In this document: positions 5,931-7,558 of the stretch, piece after piece
Layout: the number at the start of each line of letters is the position of its first letter
Numbering within the stretch: position 1 is the first letter of the stretch
Notes under the pieces: model-generated
Databases searched by the model: none
What the model was told of the DNA's origin: nothing
Seen by the model: the letters and a program-made list of their open reading frames with translations, nothing else
Assembly (NCBI GenBank): GCA_902767355.1
Contig: CACXHG010000234.1
Span: 1-7,558 of the forward strand
Direction: 5' to 3'
Length of the DNA: 7,558 nucleotides
Origin: an uncultured Bacteroidia bacterium
GTDB taxonomy: Bacteria > Bacteroidota > Bacteroidia > Bacteroidales > UBA932
Made by a program: the position numbers and the translations under genes

Positions 5931-7558
5931 TTAATAAATTATATTCATTTCATCAATAAGTCGGGGGCAACCGCCGAATTTATCTATGATAAACAGGACA
6001 TAGCGGATGTCCACGCATATACAGCGCTGCAAATCAGGCTCAAAGATGATGTCGCCCGACATCGACTCCCAGTTGCCGTCAAAGGCAAGTCCGATCAGGT
6101 TGCCGTCGCCGTCGAGTACCGGGCTGCCGCTGTTGCCGCCGGTGATGTCGCCGGTTGTGATGAAGCAGGCCGGCATCGAGCCGTCAGGGCGGGCATAGCG
6201 CCCGAAGTCACGGGCTTGATACAACTCCTTAAGCCGCGCCGGCACAACAAATTCCCAGTTGTCGGGATCTTCCTTTTCCATAACGCCTTTCAGGGTTGTA
6301 TAGTAGTCGTAGATGACCGCATCCTTCGGGGCGTAGGAAGCCACTTTTCCGTATGTCAGACGCATGGTGAAATTGGCATCCGGATACATCGCGGCGCCCT
6401 TTTTCATCTCCATCTGGCCGGCAATATATGCCTTGTGCCCCCTCTGAAGCTGACTGGAGACATCTCCGGCAGTGCCGGTCAGTCCCATATAGACCCCCAT
6501 CACCGATTCAAACATCCTGGCCGCGGGGTCTGCTTCAAGCACTTCCGCCGCGTTCCCGGCGGCGAGTGCTGAGTTCAGTTTTTCTCTGGAGGCGAATACC
6601 GACCTGTCAAACAGGTCATCTACAAACGCCTTGACATCCCCGCCAAAATCATTGTCTATGGTTTTGTAGAATTCGGGGTGGAACTCCGACAAAACGCTGT
6701 CGCGGAAAATCTCTATCATACGCACCGCGACCTTCCGGTCGGTCGGTTCGGAATAATTCTTATAGAAACGCTCTATGAGCGGCATCGCCTCTGCGGTGTC
6801 TCCGCCAAAAGAGACCACCGTGCTTGCAATATTCATTATCTCGATATTGGCCAGCGTCTCGCGCAGATAGGTGGATACCCTCAGCATCGGGGCCCTTGCC
6901 GCCACCGCCTGGTTGATGTCGATCAATGCGGTGCCGTACTTGTTCCGGCGGATCTTATTGGCGCACACCCATTCGGTAAAGGATTTCTCCTGCTGTGCCC
7001 TGCGCTGCTCGACTCCCAGTTTGGCAAAGGCTTCGTTCATACCCCGCCACTTTTTCCAGGCATTGGTGCTGCCGCTGTACTTGCTGGCATACTGTATCTT
7101 GACCGACGGGTCGGCCAGCATATCCTCCAGAAGTATCTTCTGGCGCTCGCCGCGGCAATAGATGCCGATTGCGTTTGAAATGTCCCTCTGCTGGGCCACT
7201 TCACAGCTGGTCATAAACCGGTTGGTACGTCCCGGATAGCCCATAATCATAGAGAAATCCCCGTCCTGGACGCCCTTGAGGGAAATATTCAGTTTTTTCT
7301 TGGGTGTGTACGGCACATTGCCGGCAGAATATTCTGCCGGATTGCCGTCCTTGTCGGCGTAGATGCGGAACACAGAGAAGTCGCAGGTGTGGCGGGGCCA
7401 CATCCAGTTGTCCGTATCGGCGCCGAATTTGCCTATCGAAGACGGCGGTGCGCCCACGAAACGGATATCCTTATAAATCTTATAACCAATCAGATAGTAT
7501 GCGTTTCCGCCGAAGAAAGAAACCACCGACGCCCTGATGTTTTCATCTTCGGCACGCA
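5931..7558 (-). CDS. S46-family dipeptidyl-peptidase (DPP7-like), 5' end outside window
   Basis: Periplasmic or cell-surface serine exopeptidase that removes dipeptides from N-termini and helps peptide-using Bacteroidota feed. The frame stays open through the right edge, so the GTG at 7526 is not the start. About 542 residues are visible of the roughly 700-720 usual for the family. The signal peptide and catalytic His are among the missing part. Conserved blocks in order are SVVSFFGGNAYYLIGY, VGAPPSSIGKFGADTDNWMW, PRHTCDFSVFRIY (probably holding the catalytic Asp), MIMGYPGRTNRF, and near the C-terminus ITGGNSGSPVLDGDG with the catalytic Ser. Eighteen residues after that Ser is Gly (in FDGNWE). 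DPP11 enzymes, which cut after acidic residues, have Arg there, so a DPP7-like preference for hydrophobic P1 residues is inferred. The ending VDIRYVLFIIDKF is typical. fusA2 follows 60 bases downstream. Confidence 0.94.
   Translation of the reverse strand, partial: RAEDENIRASVVSFFGGNAYYLIGYKIYKDIRFVGAPPSSIGKFGADTDNWMWPRHTCDFSVFRIYADKDGNPAEYSAGNVPYTPKKKLNISLKGVQDGDFSMIMGYPGRTNRFMTSCEVAQQRDISNAIGIYCRGERQKILLEDMLADPSVKIQYASKYSGSTNAWKKWRGMNEAFAKLGVEQRRAQQEKSFTEWVCANKIRRNKYGTALIDINQAVAARAPMLRVSTYLRETLANIEIMNIASTVVSFGGDTAEAMPLIERFYKNYSEPTDRKVAVRMIEIFRDSVLSEFHPEFYKTIDNDFGGDVKAFVDDLFDRSVFASREKLNSALAAGNAAEVLEADPAARMFESVMGVYMGLTGTAGDVSSQLQRGHKAYIAGQMEMKKGAAMYPDANFTMRLTYGKVASYAPKDAVIYDYYTTLKGVMEKEDPDNWEFVVPARLKELYQARDFGRYARPDGSMPACFITTGDITGGNSGSPVLDGDGNLIGLAFDGNWESMSGDIIFEPDLQRCICVDIRYVLFIIDKFGGCPRLIDEMNIIY

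Noticed and set aside
5418..6572. 384-codon open frame on the + strand across the fusA2 start, the gap and the S46 gene end
   Set aside because: It crosses two well-supported - strand genes and their intergenic region, and its translation shows no family likeness. It is treated as an antisense shadow.
6601..6617. GACCTGT-CAA-ACAGGTC hairpin in the S46 gene
   Set aside because: A 7-bp stem with a 3-base loop inside a long coding region, with no T-run and far from any gene boundary. It is likely chance.
7524..7526. GTG as the true start of the S46 peptidase
   Set aside because: The frame is open through the window edge, and the residues before the GTG continue a conserved block (ENIRASVVSFFGG). 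The gene is simply cut by the window.

Overview
The window looks like a piece of a Bacteroidota chromosome, most likely Bacteroidales. Evidence: an S46 dipeptidyl-peptidase gene, a second EF-G-like protein of the type found in Bacteroides, short spacers without obvious Shine-Dalgarno sites, and one candidate promoter resembling the Bacteroidota TTTG / TAnnTTTG pattern. Base composition looks GC-rich by eye for this phylum, closer to an Alistipes-like lineage than to Bacteroides. That last point is an impression, not a computed result. No tRNA, rRNA, CRISPR array or mobile element was seen, and no stretch over 300 bases lacks a gene.

The window holds two converging gene sets. The left set runs on the + strand (1-2407). 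It contains the 3' end of a transketolase gene, an ECF-type sigma factor starting three bases after the transketolase stop, a small single-pass membrane protein with the position and topology of an anti-sigma factor, and a secreted Spy/CpxP-like helical protein. A strong intrinsic terminator (2417-2450) ends the set. The last three genes look like a small envelope-stress module: cytoplasmic sigma factor, membrane regulator and periplasmic sensor or chaperone. It sits behind a central carbon metabolism gene.

The right set runs on the - strand (7558-2376). It contains a 5'-truncated S46 dipeptidyl-peptidase (DPP7-like by one specificity residue), then a 60-base gap with a candidate promoter. 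After that come an EF-G2-type translation factor with eroded GTPase motifs, a LolD-like ABC ATPase and TrmN6, the tRNA1(Val) A37 methyltransferase. The lolD and trmN6 genes overlap by one base (TAATG). The 3' ends of the two sets overlap by 32 bases, and the + strand terminator is written inside the final codons of trmN6.

The points most worth a second look are the EF-G paralogue with altered G1, G2, G3 and G4 motifs, a long near-perfect inverted repeat in the first codons of lolD, and the sigma/membrane/periplasmic module translated directly behind transketolase.
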